Positions 50,713 through 58,897 are shown, numbered from the stretch's first letter. The stretch: DNA of 64,000 bases from Halopseudomonas aestusnigri (GCF_002197985.1 NZ_NBYK01000004.1:1-64000); one strand, 5' to 3'. Notes: a model not told the origin generated them from the letters alone. Numbers and translations are program-made.

Positions 50713-51794
50713 GCATGTTCCTCCAGCGGATTGGCGCCTAGCGCCGGGTAGTCGATGTACCCCTTTGGACCGGGTGAATAGAGCGTCTGGCGATCAAACT
50801 CGGCCAGCGGCGCGCCAGCGCGGATGCGCTCTACCAGGTCGGGGTTAGCGATGTAGTGACGGGCGAACGAGACGGCATCGGCTGCGCCCTGCGTAACCGC
50901 AGTCTCGGCAGTGTCCGGCTCAAAACCGTCGTTGATGATCAACGCTCCGGCAAACCGGCTGCGCGCCAGCGAAAAGGCGTCGATCTTCGAGCTGTGGGCC
51001 CGCATGATGTGCAGGTAGGCCAGATCAAGGCCCTGCAGCGCATCCAGCAGCGCGTCAAAGGTGGCAGCGGGGTTGCTGTCGGCTACGTCGTTGTAGCGGT
51101 TGGCCGGACAGAAGCGGATGCCCACCCGGCCCGCGCCGATGGCATTCGCCATCGCGTCCAGCACCTCACGGGTAAAGCGCACGCGGTTTTGCGGGCTGCC
51201 GCCATATTCGTCGGTACGCTGGTTAGCGTTTTCCGACATGAACTGCATCGGCAGGTAACCACTCGTACAATGCAACTCAACACCATCAAAACCGGCAGCA
51301 CGGGCATTCAGCGCGGCCTGCCGATACTCGCTGACCACCTCGGCGATCTGCTCACGGGTAAGGGCCTCGGGCTGCTCGGTTGGCGCCATGCCAACTGCAT
51401 CGGTAAACAGCTCGGTCTGCGCGGCTACTGCCGACGGAGCAACGGTACGCGCGCCCTCCGGCTTGTTGTGCCTGCTGGCGACCCGGCCGCAATGCATCAG
51501 TTGCAGCACGATGCGGCCGCCACGGGCATGCACGGCTTCGGTCACCTGACGCCAGGCGGCGATCTGCTCGTCGTTGTAAATCGCCGGCGTGCGGCAATAG
51601 CCCAGGCCGTCAGCCGACGGCGCAGTGCCCTCGGCGACAATCAGCCCGGCACTGGCGCGCTGGGCGTAGTACTCAACCATCTCGGCGGTCGGCACCGCAC
51701 GATCATCTGCACGGCTGCGGGTCATCGGCGCCATGACGATACGGTTGGCCAGTTCGATCTCGCCAAAGCGAGCCGGCTGCATAAGAGCATTCAT
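50709..51794 (-). CDS. Old-yellow-enzyme-type NADH:flavin oxidoreductase
   Basis: Start at 51794 (MNALMQPARFGEIELANRIVM), with GAGGAG upstream. The 361-residue FMN barrel has NRIVMAPMTRSRAD, GRIVLQLMHCGRVAS, FDGVELHCTSGYLPMQFM and DEYGGSPQNRVRF. The active-site pair appears as His...Thr (ELHCTSG) rather than His-Asn (HGANGYL). It resembles NemA/OYE enzymes that reduce alpha,beta-unsaturated ketones. In a steroid operon it might reduce a ring enone; the real substrate is unknown. Confidence 0.85.
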   Translation of the reverse strand: MNALMQPARFGEIELANRIVMAPMTRSRADDRAVPTAEMVEYYAQRASAGLIVAEGTAPSADGLGYCRTPAIYNDEQIAAWRQVTEAVHARGGRIVLQLMHCGRVASRHNKPEGARTVAPSAVAAQTELFTDAVGMAPTEQPEALTREQIAEVVSEYRQAALNARAAGFDGVELHCTSGYLPMQFMSENANQRTDEYGGSPQNRVRFTREVLDAMANAIGAGRVGIRFCPANRYNDVADSNPAATFDALLDALQGLDLAYLHIMRAHSSKIDAFSLARSRFAGALIINDGFEPDTAETAVTQGAADAVSFARHYIANPDLVERIRAGAPLAEFDRQTLYSPGPKGYIDYPALGANPLEEHA

Positions 51795-51804
51795 GCCGGT
51801 CTCC

Positions 51805-52434
51805 TCAGCGCACACGAATCTTCGGCGGCGGGGTGTCGCCCCGCATGCGCTGAAGAAACTGTTCAAGGGGAGCCGGCTCGGCCACTTCCGGCAAATGATC
51901 GCGCTCGGGCGCACCAGCCCAGAACGACTTCCACGACGGAAATAGATCATGGAAGGTGCCCGGATAAGGTGCACGACCCGGCCAACGCATTTTCATATCG
52001 CCGATCGGCGGCTTGTTCAGGTCAGTGGCGTACCAGTAGCACGGCAGACGGCGGCGGAAATACCAGCGCCCATCAATGCGCTGATAGTCGTCCCAGTAGA
52101 GCATTTGCATGATGACCCACTCAGCACCGGTCTCATGCTCGTTCTTGGAATACACCACGCCAATGGCGTTGTCCGGGTCGGTAAACTCAATGATGTGCTG
52201 ACCGATATGATGCGAGGTGCCGGTAAACTGCCAACGCAGGGTGTCATCGACCCAGGCCTTGAGATGCTGACGGCCGGTCTTTTCGCGTCCTACACGGATA
52301 TCCGGCGCAAACAGGCCGACGTGCGCATCCAGGTCGCGCATATCCAGTGACAGTGCGTATTTACCAGCCAGCTGGCGGATCTCCTCAATCGACTCAAGGC
52401 GATCCAGGCGCTGTACCAGGGAATTCTGATCCAT
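51805..52434 (-). CDS. NTF2/SnoaL-like fold protein
   Basis: Start at 52434 (MDQNSLVQRLDRLESIEEIR), with TTGAGGC upstream. The 209-residue protein has the nuclear-transport-factor-2 fold order: N-terminal helix IRQLAGKYALSLDMRDLDAHVGLFAPD, then curved strands ending GRWYFRRRLPCYWYATDL. A Pro-rich C-terminal tail follows. The same fold includes delta5-3-ketosteroid isomerase and SnoaL cyclases, and the operon is steroid-related. However, the typical isomerase Tyr/Asp arrangement cannot be confirmed by eye. Treat it as an NTF2-like enzyme or binding protein of unknown reaction. Confidence 0.78.
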   Translation of the reverse strand: MDQNSLVQRLDRLESIEEIRQLAGKYALSLDMRDLDAHVGLFAPDIRVGREKTGRQHLKAWVDDTLRWQFTGTSHHIGQHIIEFTDPDNAIGVVYSKNEHETGAEWVIMQMLYWDDYQRIDGRWYFRRRLPCYWYATDLNKPPIGDMKMRWPGRAPYPGTFHDLFPSWKSFWAGAPERDHLPEVAEPAPLEQFLQRMRGDTPPPKIRVR

Positions 52435-52479
52435 GTCTTGCCTCAACTTCAGGCAGGTGCGAGCACAGGGCTCGCCCTG

Positions 52480-53253
52480 TTATTCAAAAACGGTGTAAAG
52501 GTCGGAACTGCGGCCACCATCAACGGCCAGACTGGCGCCGGTAATGTAGGAAGCTTCGTCCGAGGCAAGGAAGAACACGGCATTGGCGAGCTCGTCGGCC
52601 TCGCCTACCCGTCTCATGGGAATCAGCTTCTCGGTGTTGTTGCGCGAAGCATCGTCACTCAGCATGCCGGCAGTGGCCGGGGTAGCGACCACGCCCGGAA
52701 CCACTACGTTGCAGCGCACGCCGCAGGCAGCGCCCTCGGAAGCGACCGCACGACTGAAGTTGATGACTGCTGCCTTGGCTGCGGAGTAGCCGGACATCCA
52801 GGCGGTGCCAAACACGCCACAAATGGACGCGATGTTGACGATGCTGCCGCCGCCCTGCTTCTTCATCAGTTGCATGGCAGTGCGGGTACCCCAGAAGGTG
52901 CCGTCAACAGTGGTCGCGAAGTTGGCGTGCCAGTCGGCAGTGGTCATCTGATCAACGCCGCCCCAGGTATAGGCCATGGCGTTGTTGACCATGACATCAA
53001 GACGACCGAATTGCTCTGCAGTTGCCTCGATGGCACCAACGAAGGCTGCCTCGTTGCTCACATCGGCTACGCGGTAGCTGGCCTTGCCACCGGCTGCGGT
53101 GATCTCGCCGACCACATCACGCAGTGGGCCTTCGGTGCGACCACAAATCACTACGGTAGCGCCTTCAGCGGCCATTTTCTTCGCGGTGGCCGCGCCAATA
53201 CCGGAACCACCGCCGGTTACGAAACACACCTTGTTATGCATACGTGCAGTCAT
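52480..53253 (-). CDS. Short-chain dehydrogenase (putative hydroxysteroid dehydrogenase)
   Basis: A 257-residue classical SDR with TGGGSGIGAATA (cofactor), NNAMAYTWGG, the catalytic Ser in VNIASICGVFG and YSAAK. The standard C-terminal phrase is FFLASDEASYITGASLAVDGG. ICGRTEG after strand 2 suggests NADP preference (Arg in place of the acidic residue), while its neighbour carries ADINEE (NAD-like). The two SDRs with different cofactor preference, 11 bp apart, could invert or interconvert a steroid hydroxyl. Position specificity is not evident. Confidence 0.82.
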   Translation of the reverse strand: MTARMHNKVCFVTGGGSGIGAATAKKMAAEGATVVICGRTEGPLRDVVGEITAAGGKASYRVADVSNEAAFVGAIEATAEQFGRLDVMVNNAMAYTWGGVDQMTTADWHANFATTVDGTFWGTRTAMQLMKKQGGGSIVNIASICGVFGTAWMSGYSAAKAAVINFSRAVASEGAACGVRCNVVVPGVVATPATAGMLSDDASRNNTEKLIPMRRVGEADELANAVFFLASDEASYITGASLAVDGGRSSDLYTVFE

Positions 53254-53264
53254 AATCTGTCTCC

Positions 53265-53999
53265 TTACAGGAAGGCGGAGCCGCCGTTGATGGTCAGGTT
53301 CTGGCCGGTCACGAAGCTGGCGTCATCGCTGGCCAGGAACACCACCGCGCGAGCGATTTCAGCCGGCTGACCCAGACGACCCAGCGGAATGGCAGCGACC
53401 ATCGATTGCATCCACTCATCGGGAATGCCGGCCATCATCGGGGTGTCGGTCGGGCCTGGAACGATGGTATTGACGCGAATTTTCTGCGGCGCCAGCTCCC
53501 GCGCCAGGCTGCGGGTCAGGCCCATCACGCCGGCCTTGGATGCGACGTAATGACTGGGGCCTTCACCGGTCACTGCACCGGTGCTGGAGAAGTTGATAAT
53601 GCTGCCGGCGATACCGCCGTTGACCATCAGGCGGGCCGCTTCACGGGCACACAGGAAGCTGCCCTTGAGGTTGACGCCCACCACGCGATCCCAGTGCTCA
53701 ACGGGGGTATCCAGAAAACTGTCCACGGAGCCCGTGCCGGCGTTGTTGACCAGCACGTCGAGGCGGCCGGCTTCATCACTGATACGCTGCATGGCTGCCT
53801 GGACAGAGGCTTCATCCATGACGTTGCAGACCACGGCGCGAGCCTTGTCACCGTACTCGGCAACACTGGCGGAGATAGCCTCTTCGTTGATGTCAGCGGC
53901 GTAGACGATCGCCCCTTCGGCAACGAATTCACGCACGATGGCTGCACCCATTCCCTGGGCGGCACCGGTAACGAAGGCAATCTTGTTATTGAGTTTCAT
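53265..53999 (-). CDS. Short-chain dehydrogenase (putative hydroxysteroid dehydrogenase)
   Basis: A 244-residue classical SDR with TGAAQGMGAAI, YAADINEE (the Asp after strand 2 favours NAD), NNAGTGSV, Ser in INFSSTGAV and YVASK, ending FLASDDASFVTGQNLTINGG. It is the first gene of the eight-gene operon that runs to DUF1329, and lies 77 bp from promoter site G. Being first suggests an early oxidation such as a 3- or 17-hydroxyl, but that is inference. Confidence 0.82.
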   Translation of the reverse strand: MKLNNKIAFVTGAAQGMGAAIVREFVAEGAIVYAADINEEAISASVAEYGDKARAVVCNVMDEASVQAAMQRISDEAGRLDVLVNNAGTGSVDSFLDTPVEHWDRVVGVNLKGSFLCAREAARLMVNGGIAGSIINFSSTGAVTGEGPSHYVASKAGVMGLTRSLARELAPQKIRVNTIVPGPTDTPMMAGIPDEWMQSMVAAIPLGRLGQPAEIARAVVFLASDDASFVTGQNLTINGGSAFL

Positions 54000-54075
54000 G
54001 GCTGCTCCTGTTGGCCCGATTGCGACGATCGGGTTGATTACGGTTGCAGCAATGATTCACGTGACAAAGCAGGCA

Positions 54076-54095
54076 AACATCGTCCGATGAGACTA
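54076..54095 (-). promoter_or_regulatory. Catabolic promoter element, site G (HSD-FadD-DUF1302 operon)
   Basis: Minus-strand TAGTCTCATCGGACGATGTT, with AATCAT about 18 bases downstream as a -10. It forms a divergent pair with site H 45 bp away. Confidence 0.72.
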
Positions 54096-54139
54096 AGCAA
54101 ATTGGCCCATCCAGAGCGCCTGGCGAGGCGTTTAGGAGC

Positions 54140-54159
54140 TGGTCTGAACGGACGATGAA
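54140..54159 (+). promoter_or_regulatory. Catabolic promoter element, site H (MFS-hsaD operon)
   Basis: Plus-strand TGGTCTGAACGGACGATGAA with GATGAT 18 bases downstream. It lies 61 bp before the MFS ATG. It and site G point away from each other, so each operon has its own element. Confidence 0.7.
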
Positions 54160-54219
54160 GATCGCTGAAAGCGCGCGGATGATCCTGTTTACGTACAAAA
54201 ACAAAAGGAACACAACACC

Positions 54220-55542
54220 ATGAATGCTCCGCCGAGAACCTCGGTTCCCCATGCACCGGTCGTTACCTGGCGCACCCACTACGCACTGTTCATGCTGGCG
54301 ATCATCTACATCTTCAACTACATCGATCGTCTGGTTGTTTCCATTCTGATTGAACCGATCAAACTGGAGTTTGGTGTCTCCGACACCCTGATCGGCCTGC
54401 TCTCCGGGGTCGCTTTTGCCCTGTTCTACACCGTTTTCGGGTTGCCTTTCAGTCGCCTGGCCGACCGTTTCGGTCGCAAGCCCGTGGTTGCACTGGCGTG
54501 TATCGCCTGGAGTGTGATGACCATGTTGTGCGGTCTGGCCGGCAGCTTTGCAGTACTGCTGCTATGTCGTATCGGCGTCGCCGTCGGAGAAGCCGGCGGT
54601 TCGGCACCATCAGTGGCGATGGTGTCGGATCTCTATCCACCCAAGCAGCGCACGCGGGCGCTGGCGGTACTGATGATGGGGCCGGCGGTCGGCGCATTGG
54701 TCGGCCTGGGCGTGGGTGGCTGGGTCGCCGAGACCTGGGGCTGGCGCTGGGCGTTTATCGCGACCGGCGCGCCCGGGGTCCTGCTCGGCCTGCTGCTGGC
54801 CTTTACCGTGCGTGAGCCAGCCAAGCCCGCTGACACGTCGGCGCAAAACAGCAATGACAGTTTCTGGCGCACTATAAGCAGCCTGCTGGCGACCCCGTCC
54901 TACCTTCTGATCATTGTCGGCGGCAGTCTGGCGGCGATCGCCGGCTATGCCATTGCCACCTGGAATCCCAGCTTCCTGATTCGCTCCCACGGCCTGAGCC
55001 TGAAAGAAGCAGGGCTGCTAATGGGGCTGGGGGGCGGAGTAATCTCCGTGTGCGGAACACTGGCCTGCGGCTGGTTCACCGACCGAATGGTTGCCCGGTC
55101 CCCGGCATGGCAGCTGGGCGCCGCTCTGTTTGGCAGTTTGCTGAGCATCCCCTTCTGCCTTGCATTCTATCTGTGGCCAGCAGGTACCGCGTTCCAGGTT
55201 GGCAGCGTTGCGGTACCCACGGCAGGACTGTTCTACATCGGCTTTGCCTTCTTCGGCATGTGGTGGTCGGTACCCTGCTTCGGTGCCATGAGTCACCTGT
55301 TCCCGCCCAGCAGACTGGCGCAGGGCACGGCCATTCTGTTTATGGGTATCACCCTGTTCGGCGTAGGCCTCGGCCCGCTGGTGGTTGGCGTGCTGAGCGA
55401 CCTGTTCAGCCATGTTGCCGGTACCGAAGCTCTGCGCTACTCGCTGGCCAGCACCGTTTCCCTGCTGGCTTTGTCCTGCCTGTGCCTGGCCCTGGCCATT
55501 CCCCGCTACGTTCGCCAGATCACCACCACCAAGGTCAATTGA
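54220..55542 (+). CDS. MFS transporter, Spinster/ACS-like
   Basis: 440 residues with AAAGGA upstream. Twelve hydrophobic segments are visible, starting YALFMLAIIYIFNYIDRLVVSIL. The loop 2-3 signature GLPFSRLADRFGRKPVVAL (GxLaDrxGRr) and RIGVAVGEAGGSAPSVAM are MFS hallmarks; NYIDR and GEAGGSAP are typical of the Spinster-like group. It is first in the MFS-hsaD-flavoenzyme operon behind promoter site H. It is a candidate inner-membrane importer for steroids or exporter of pathway intermediates; direction is not evident from sequence. Confidence 0.87.
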   Translation: MNAPPRTSVPHAPVVTWRTHYALFMLAIIYIFNYIDRLVVSILIEPIKLEFGVSDTLIGLLSGVAFALFYTVFGLPFSRLADRFGRKPVVALACIAWSVMTMLCGLAGSFAVLLLCRIGVAVGEAGGSAPSVAMVSDLYPPKQRTRALAVLMMGPAVGALVGLGVGGWVAETWGWRWAFIATGAPGVLLGLLLAFTVREPAKPADTSAQNSNDSFWRTISSLLATPSYLLIIVGGSLAAIAGYAIATWNPSFLIRSHGLSLKEAGLLMGLGGGVISVCGTLACGWFTDRMVARSPAWQLGAALFGSLLSIPFCLAFYLWPAGTAFQVGSVAVPTAGLFYIGFAFFGMWWSVPCFGAMSHLFPPSRLAQGTAILFMGITLFGVGLGPLVVGVLSDLFSHVAGTEALRYSLASTVSLLALSCLCLALAIPRYVRQITTTKVN

Positions 55543-55569
55543 ATCGACCCAAAACCATTAGGAGTCAAC

Positions 55570-56406
55570 ATGAGCAACACCAATCAGGATCTTCCGCTGC
55601 CGGTCGGCAAATACGCCAAGCTCGACACCGGCCTGACTGTGCACTACCTCGATATCGGCAAAGGTCCGGTTATTGTCTGGCTGCACGGCAGCGGCCCGGG
55701 TGCCAGTGGTTTCAGTAACTTCAAGGGTAATTACCCGCTTTTCGAGCAAGCCGGTTACCGCAATCTGGTACTGGATCTGCCCGGGTTTGGTCGTTCCGAC
55801 AAGCCGGATACGGTCAACTATGATCTCGACTTTTTTGTGCGCAACCTCAAGGCACTGCTTGATCAGCTCGAAATTGACAGCTGCACCCTGCTCGGCAACT
55901 CGCTGGGCGGTGCCATCGCTCTGGGCTTCGTGCTGGCTTACCCGCAGCAGGTCGACAAACTGATTCTGATGGCCCCCGGTGGTATCGAGGAGCGCGAAAC
56001 CTATTTCCAGATGGAAGGCATTCAGCGCATGGTCGAGGTATTCGGTCAGGGGCCGATGGGTGTTGAGCAAATGCGCCAGGTCATGACCCTGCAACTGTTC
56101 GATCCAGGCCAGCTGCAGGAAAGCCTGCTGGCCGAACGTGCAGCTGTCGCGGTGACCCAGCCAGGCAACCTGTTTTCCACCATGCTGGTGCCGAACATGA
56201 CCGAGCGCCTGAGCGAGATCAAGGCTCCGATCCTCGGCTTCTGGGGCACCAACGATCGCTTTAATCCGCCGGCCGGTGCCTTCAAGATCCTGGATAACGC
56301 CCCAAATGCGCGCTTCGTCATGCTCAACCGTTGCGGCCACTGGGTGCAGGTAGAGCACCAGCACATGTTCAACCGTGAATGCCTCGAGTTTCTGGCCGAC
56401 GCTTGA
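55570..56406 (+). CDS. hsaD: HsaD/TesD meta-cleavage product hydrolase (4,9-DSHA)
   Basis: A 278-residue alpha/beta hydrolase; AGGAG ribosome binding site. It has the oxyanion segment WLHGSGPGASG, the nucleophile Ser111 in GNSLGG, Asp229 in GTNDRFNPP and His257 in RCGHWVQVEH. These fit the C-C bond hydrolases BphD/HsaD. HsaD cleaves the ring-A meta-cleavage product made by HsaC. Its separation from hsaC by 17 kb, in a divergent operon with its own copy of the shared promoter element, is unlike the actinobacterial hsaADCB operon. Confidence 0.9.
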   Translation: MSNTNQDLPLPVGKYAKLDTGLTVHYLDIGKGPVIVWLHGSGPGASGFSNFKGNYPLFEQAGYRNLVLDLPGFGRSDKPDTVNYDLDFFVRNLKALLDQLEIDSCTLLGNSLGGAIALGFVLAYPQQVDKLILMAPGGIEERETYFQMEGIQRMVEVFGQGPMGVEQMRQVMTLQLFDPGQLQESLLAERAAVAVTQPGNLFSTMLVPNMTERLSEIKAPILGFWGTNDRFNPPAGAFKILDNAPNARFVMLNRCGHWVQVEHQHMFNRECLEFLADA

Positions 56407-56418
56407 GTCTCACCCGGC

Positions 56419-56442
56419 GAGCCACATCAACTGATGTGGCTC
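56419..56442 (+). repeat. Intercistronic stem-loop between hsaD and the flavoenzyme
   Basis: An 11-bp perfect inverted repeat (GAGCCACATCA / TGATGTGGCTC, 2-base loop) directly before the ribosome binding site of the next gene. Confidence 0.7.
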
Positions 56443-56453
56443 CGAGAGTCCCC

Positions 56454-58571
56454 ATGTCTTACAAAAATCTTCTTTCAGCCGGCCGGATCGGCCGGCTGCA
56501 TTTGCGTAATCGCATCATCATGGCGCCGATGGGCTCCAACTTCGCCGAAGCCGATGGCACCTGCGGCGAGCGCATTCAGGCGTATTACGAAGCACGTGCT
56601 GCCGGCGGCGCCGGTCTGCTGATCATGGGTGTCTGTGCCGTAGCCTTCCCTGCAGGCACCGCCGAGCCCTATCAGGTTGGCGTCTCCGAGGACCGGTTCA
56701 TTCCCGGACTGAGTCAGCTGGCTGCGCGGGTACACAGGCACGGCGCCAAAATTGCCATGCAATTGCAGCATGCCGGCAAGACCGCTGCGCGCGATATTGC
56801 CGAAGGTCGTGAGCTGTGGGTGCCGTCCATGCCGCCGCCAATGAAAACCGACATGATGGCCGCTCTGACGCCCGAGGAGCTGCGCGGATTTATCAGCGGT
56901 AACAGGGGGCGCCCCAGCGTCCGAGTCATGGACAAGGCAGACATCACGCAGATGATCGAGTGGTTCGCTGCCGCCGCAGTGCGGGCGCAGCAGGCCGGCT
57001 TTGACGGAGTCGAGATCCACGCGGCCCACAGCTACATCATTGCCGGCTTCCTCTCGCCCTACTACAACCGGCGCGACGATGAATACGGCGGCAGCATCGA
57101 CAACCGCGCCCGGCTGATGCTTGAGGTGCTGCGGGAAGTACGCCGGCGCACCGGCGAGGACTTTGGCGTCTGGTTGCGCCTCGATGCCGCCGAACTGCAC
57201 ACCGAGGGCGGCATCACACTGGATGAGTGCAAGCAGTTTGCGCGCATGGCCGAACAGGCCGGTGCCGATGCGGTTTCAGTATCGGCCTACGCCACTATCA
57301 AATCCGGGGTAGCCTTCACCGAAGCACCACTGGTGCAACAGCCCGCCGGTTTTCTCGAGTGGGCCACCGAGGTCCGCAGCGCAGTCCGCATACCGGTCAT
57401 TGCAGTAGGCCGGATCGAACCGGAACTGGCCGACAGCGCCATTGCCGACGGACGTTGCGACTTTGTTGCCATGGCCCGCAAGATGCTGGCCGATCCCGAG
57501 TTGCCCAACAAGCTGATGCGTGGCGATGCCGCGGCGATTCGTCCCTGCATTTACTGCTACGTCTGTGTCAGTCAGATTTTCGTCAATGAACGGGTCAAAT
57601 GTGCCGTCAATCCGTTTACCGGTAATGAGTCGCGCAAGCTGATACTGCCTGCCGATCCTGCCCGTCACGTGGTAGTGGTAGGCGGCGGACCAGCCGGCCT
57701 GGAAGCGGCTAGACTGGCGAGCCTGCGAGGCATGCGGGTTACCCTGCTTGAGCGCAGCAGTCAGCTGGGAGGCACGTTGTTCTTTGCTGCCCTGCCCTAC
57801 CCGGAGAACGGCAAGTTGCTGGATAACCTGGTACATCAGGTCCGCCAGTTGCCGATTGATGTTCGCCTGAACACCGAGGCCTCACCGCAGATGCTGCGTG
57901 AACTGGGCGCCGATCATGTGCTGGTTGCCAACGGTGCCAGCCGGGTGCCTCCTCATATACCCGGTGCGGACGGGGCTCACGTCTGGAGCGGTGATGAGCT
58001 GCGCCGGCTGATGACCGGTGATCGCGCCCAGCAGGTAGCCCGCAGCAAATTATCCGTATTGCAGCGCGGCATGCTCATGGCTGGGACGCTGATTGGCGCG
58101 ACCCGCAGTACCTCAGCACTTCGCCAGCTGTCACGGCTCTGGATGCCCTTGGGCAAACAGGTGGTGATCATCGGCGGCGGACTGGTTGGCCTCGAGCTGG
58201 CCGAGTTTCTTGCCGAGCGCGGTCGCAGTGTAAGCGTTGTCGAACCGACGGAGAGTCTTGGCCGGGAATTGTCCATCGTGCGTCGCTGGCGCGTGCTCGA
58301 CAACCTCCGCAAGCACAGTGTTGCAATGCATCGCCAGACCAGCGTGGTAGCGATCGACCAGTGTCAGGTGCACTGTCTGGACGAAAATGGCGGTGCTTTC
58401 AGCCTGCCTGCCGACTCTGTCGTCATCGCTCTTGGGGCGGCTCCGCAGGGCGATCTGGCCGAGCAACTGACCAGGTCCGGTATTGCTGTCAGCCGGATTG
58501 GCGACTGTAACGAGGTGGGATATATCGAGGGCGCCTTGCGCTCGGCCACCGACGCGGTACTTGCGCTGTGA
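56454..58571 (+). CDS. BaiCD/BaiH- and DCR-like FMN/Fe-S/FAD enoate reductase
   Basis: Start at 56454 (MSYKNLLSAGRIGRL); the frame extension to 56379 runs back into hsaD. The 705-residue protein has an OYE-type barrel (~1-360: NRIIMAPMGSNF, KIAMQLQHAGK, FDGVEIHAAHSYIIAGF, DEYGGSIDNRARL). A [4Fe-4S] motif CIYCYVC...C follows at ~365-383. A dinucleotide domain comes next (VVVVGGGPAGLEAARLAS at ~405) with a second Rossmann motif (VVIIGGGLVGLELAEFLAERG). This is the 2,4-dienoyl-CoA reductase plan shared by BaiCD/BaiH, which reduce 3-oxo-delta4 and delta6 bile acids. In this operon a steroid enone substrate is plausible. Confidence 0.87.
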   Translation: MSYKNLLSAGRIGRLHLRNRIIMAPMGSNFAEADGTCGERIQAYYEARAAGGAGLLIMGVCAVAFPAGTAEPYQVGVSEDRFIPGLSQLAARVHRHGAKIAMQLQHAGKTAARDIAEGRELWVPSMPPPMKTDMMAALTPEELRGFISGNRGRPSVRVMDKADITQMIEWFAAAAVRAQQAGFDGVEIHAAHSYIIAGFLSPYYNRRDDEYGGSIDNRARLMLEVLREVRRRTGEDFGVWLRLDAAELHTEGGITLDECKQFARMAEQAGADAVSVSAYATIKSGVAFTEAPLVQQPAGFLEWATEVRSAVRIPVIAVGRIEPELADSAIADGRCDFVAMARKMLADPELPNKLMRGDAAAIRPCIYCYVCVSQIFVNERVKCAVNPFTGNESRKLILPADPARHVVVVGGGPAGLEAARLASLRGMRVTLLERSSQLGGTLFFAALPYPENGKLLDNLVHQVRQLPIDVRLNTEASPQMLRELGADHVLVANGASRVPPHIPGADGAHVWSGDELRRLMTGDRAQQVARSKLSVLQRGMLMAGTLIGATRSTSALRQLSRLWMPLGKQVVIIGGGLVGLELAEFLAERGRSVSVVEPTESLGRELSIVRRWRVLDNLRKHSVAMHRQTSVVAIDQCQVHCLDENGGAFSLPADSVVIALGAAPQGDLAEQLTRSGIAVSRIGDCNEVGYIEGALRSATDAVLAL

Positions 58572-58600
58572 ACAGCGGCCGCGTCCTGGTCCATACGCTC

Positions 58601-58620
58601 TAGTCTCTATAGAGGATTCG
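58601..58620 (+). promoter_or_regulatory. Orphan copy (site I) of the catabolic promoter element
   Basis: TAGTCTCTATAGAGGATTCG; its first ten bases are identical to those of site E. CACAATAC follows 18 bases later as a -10 (CAATAC, 58641-58646). No gene lies downstream on this strand, only a hairpin-rich stretch and two terminators. Confidence 0.6.
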
Positions 58621-58649
58621 CCGGCGCGACCACACGGTCACAATACAAA

Positions 58650-58770
58650 CATGGCTTATTCGCCATGCCTCCGTTAGTGGTGAAGCTGCGCGACCGGCTT
58701 TGCGACCACGCACAGCGTGCAAACGCTGTTTTTTGCCGGCACGGGTTCTCCTCCGTGTCGGTTTTTTTTT
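58650..58770 (+). ncRNA. Candidate small RNA driven by promoter site I
   Basis: The expected transcript would start near 58650. It contains hairpin CATGGC-N6-GCCATG (58650-58667), a longer stem with GTGGT/ACCAC ends (58677-58709), a terminator ACAGCG-N6-CGCTGT + U6 (58712-58734) and a second terminator CCGGCACGG/CCGTGTCGG + U9 (58736-58770). The only ORF is eight codons (MAYSPCLR). The 326-base gap 58572-58897 holds nothing else recognisable. The terminators could instead belong to the hsaD operon ending at 58571, in which case no separate RNA is made. Confidence 0.4.
58712..58770 (+). terminator. Tandem Rho-independent terminators
   Basis: Two consecutive hairpins, 6-bp stem + U6 (58712-58734) and 9-bp stem with one GU pair + U9 (58736-58770). 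They end any transcript from site I and also the MFS-hsaD-flavoenzyme operon if it reads through. Confidence 0.87.
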
Positions 58771-58897
58771 GATCTATCGCATACGCTGACCAGAACCCCT
58801 CCCTGAATGCCTACGCTACGCGGCCTCTCGCTCTTGGGCCGCGCCGGGGGACCCAGCTAGTCCCGCCCCCGCACGGCCGCCTCCTGTTGTCGATAGC

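Noticed and set aside
49069-50751. A 560-codon plus-strand frame opposite the acyl-CoA synthetase
   Set aside because: Shadow frame; the minus strand encodes an intact ligase with all motifs.
51805-52434. Calling the NTF2-like gene a delta5-3-ketosteroid isomerase
   Set aside because: The fold fits, but the protein is much longer than the ~125-residue isomerase and the catalytic Tyr/Asp set could not be located.
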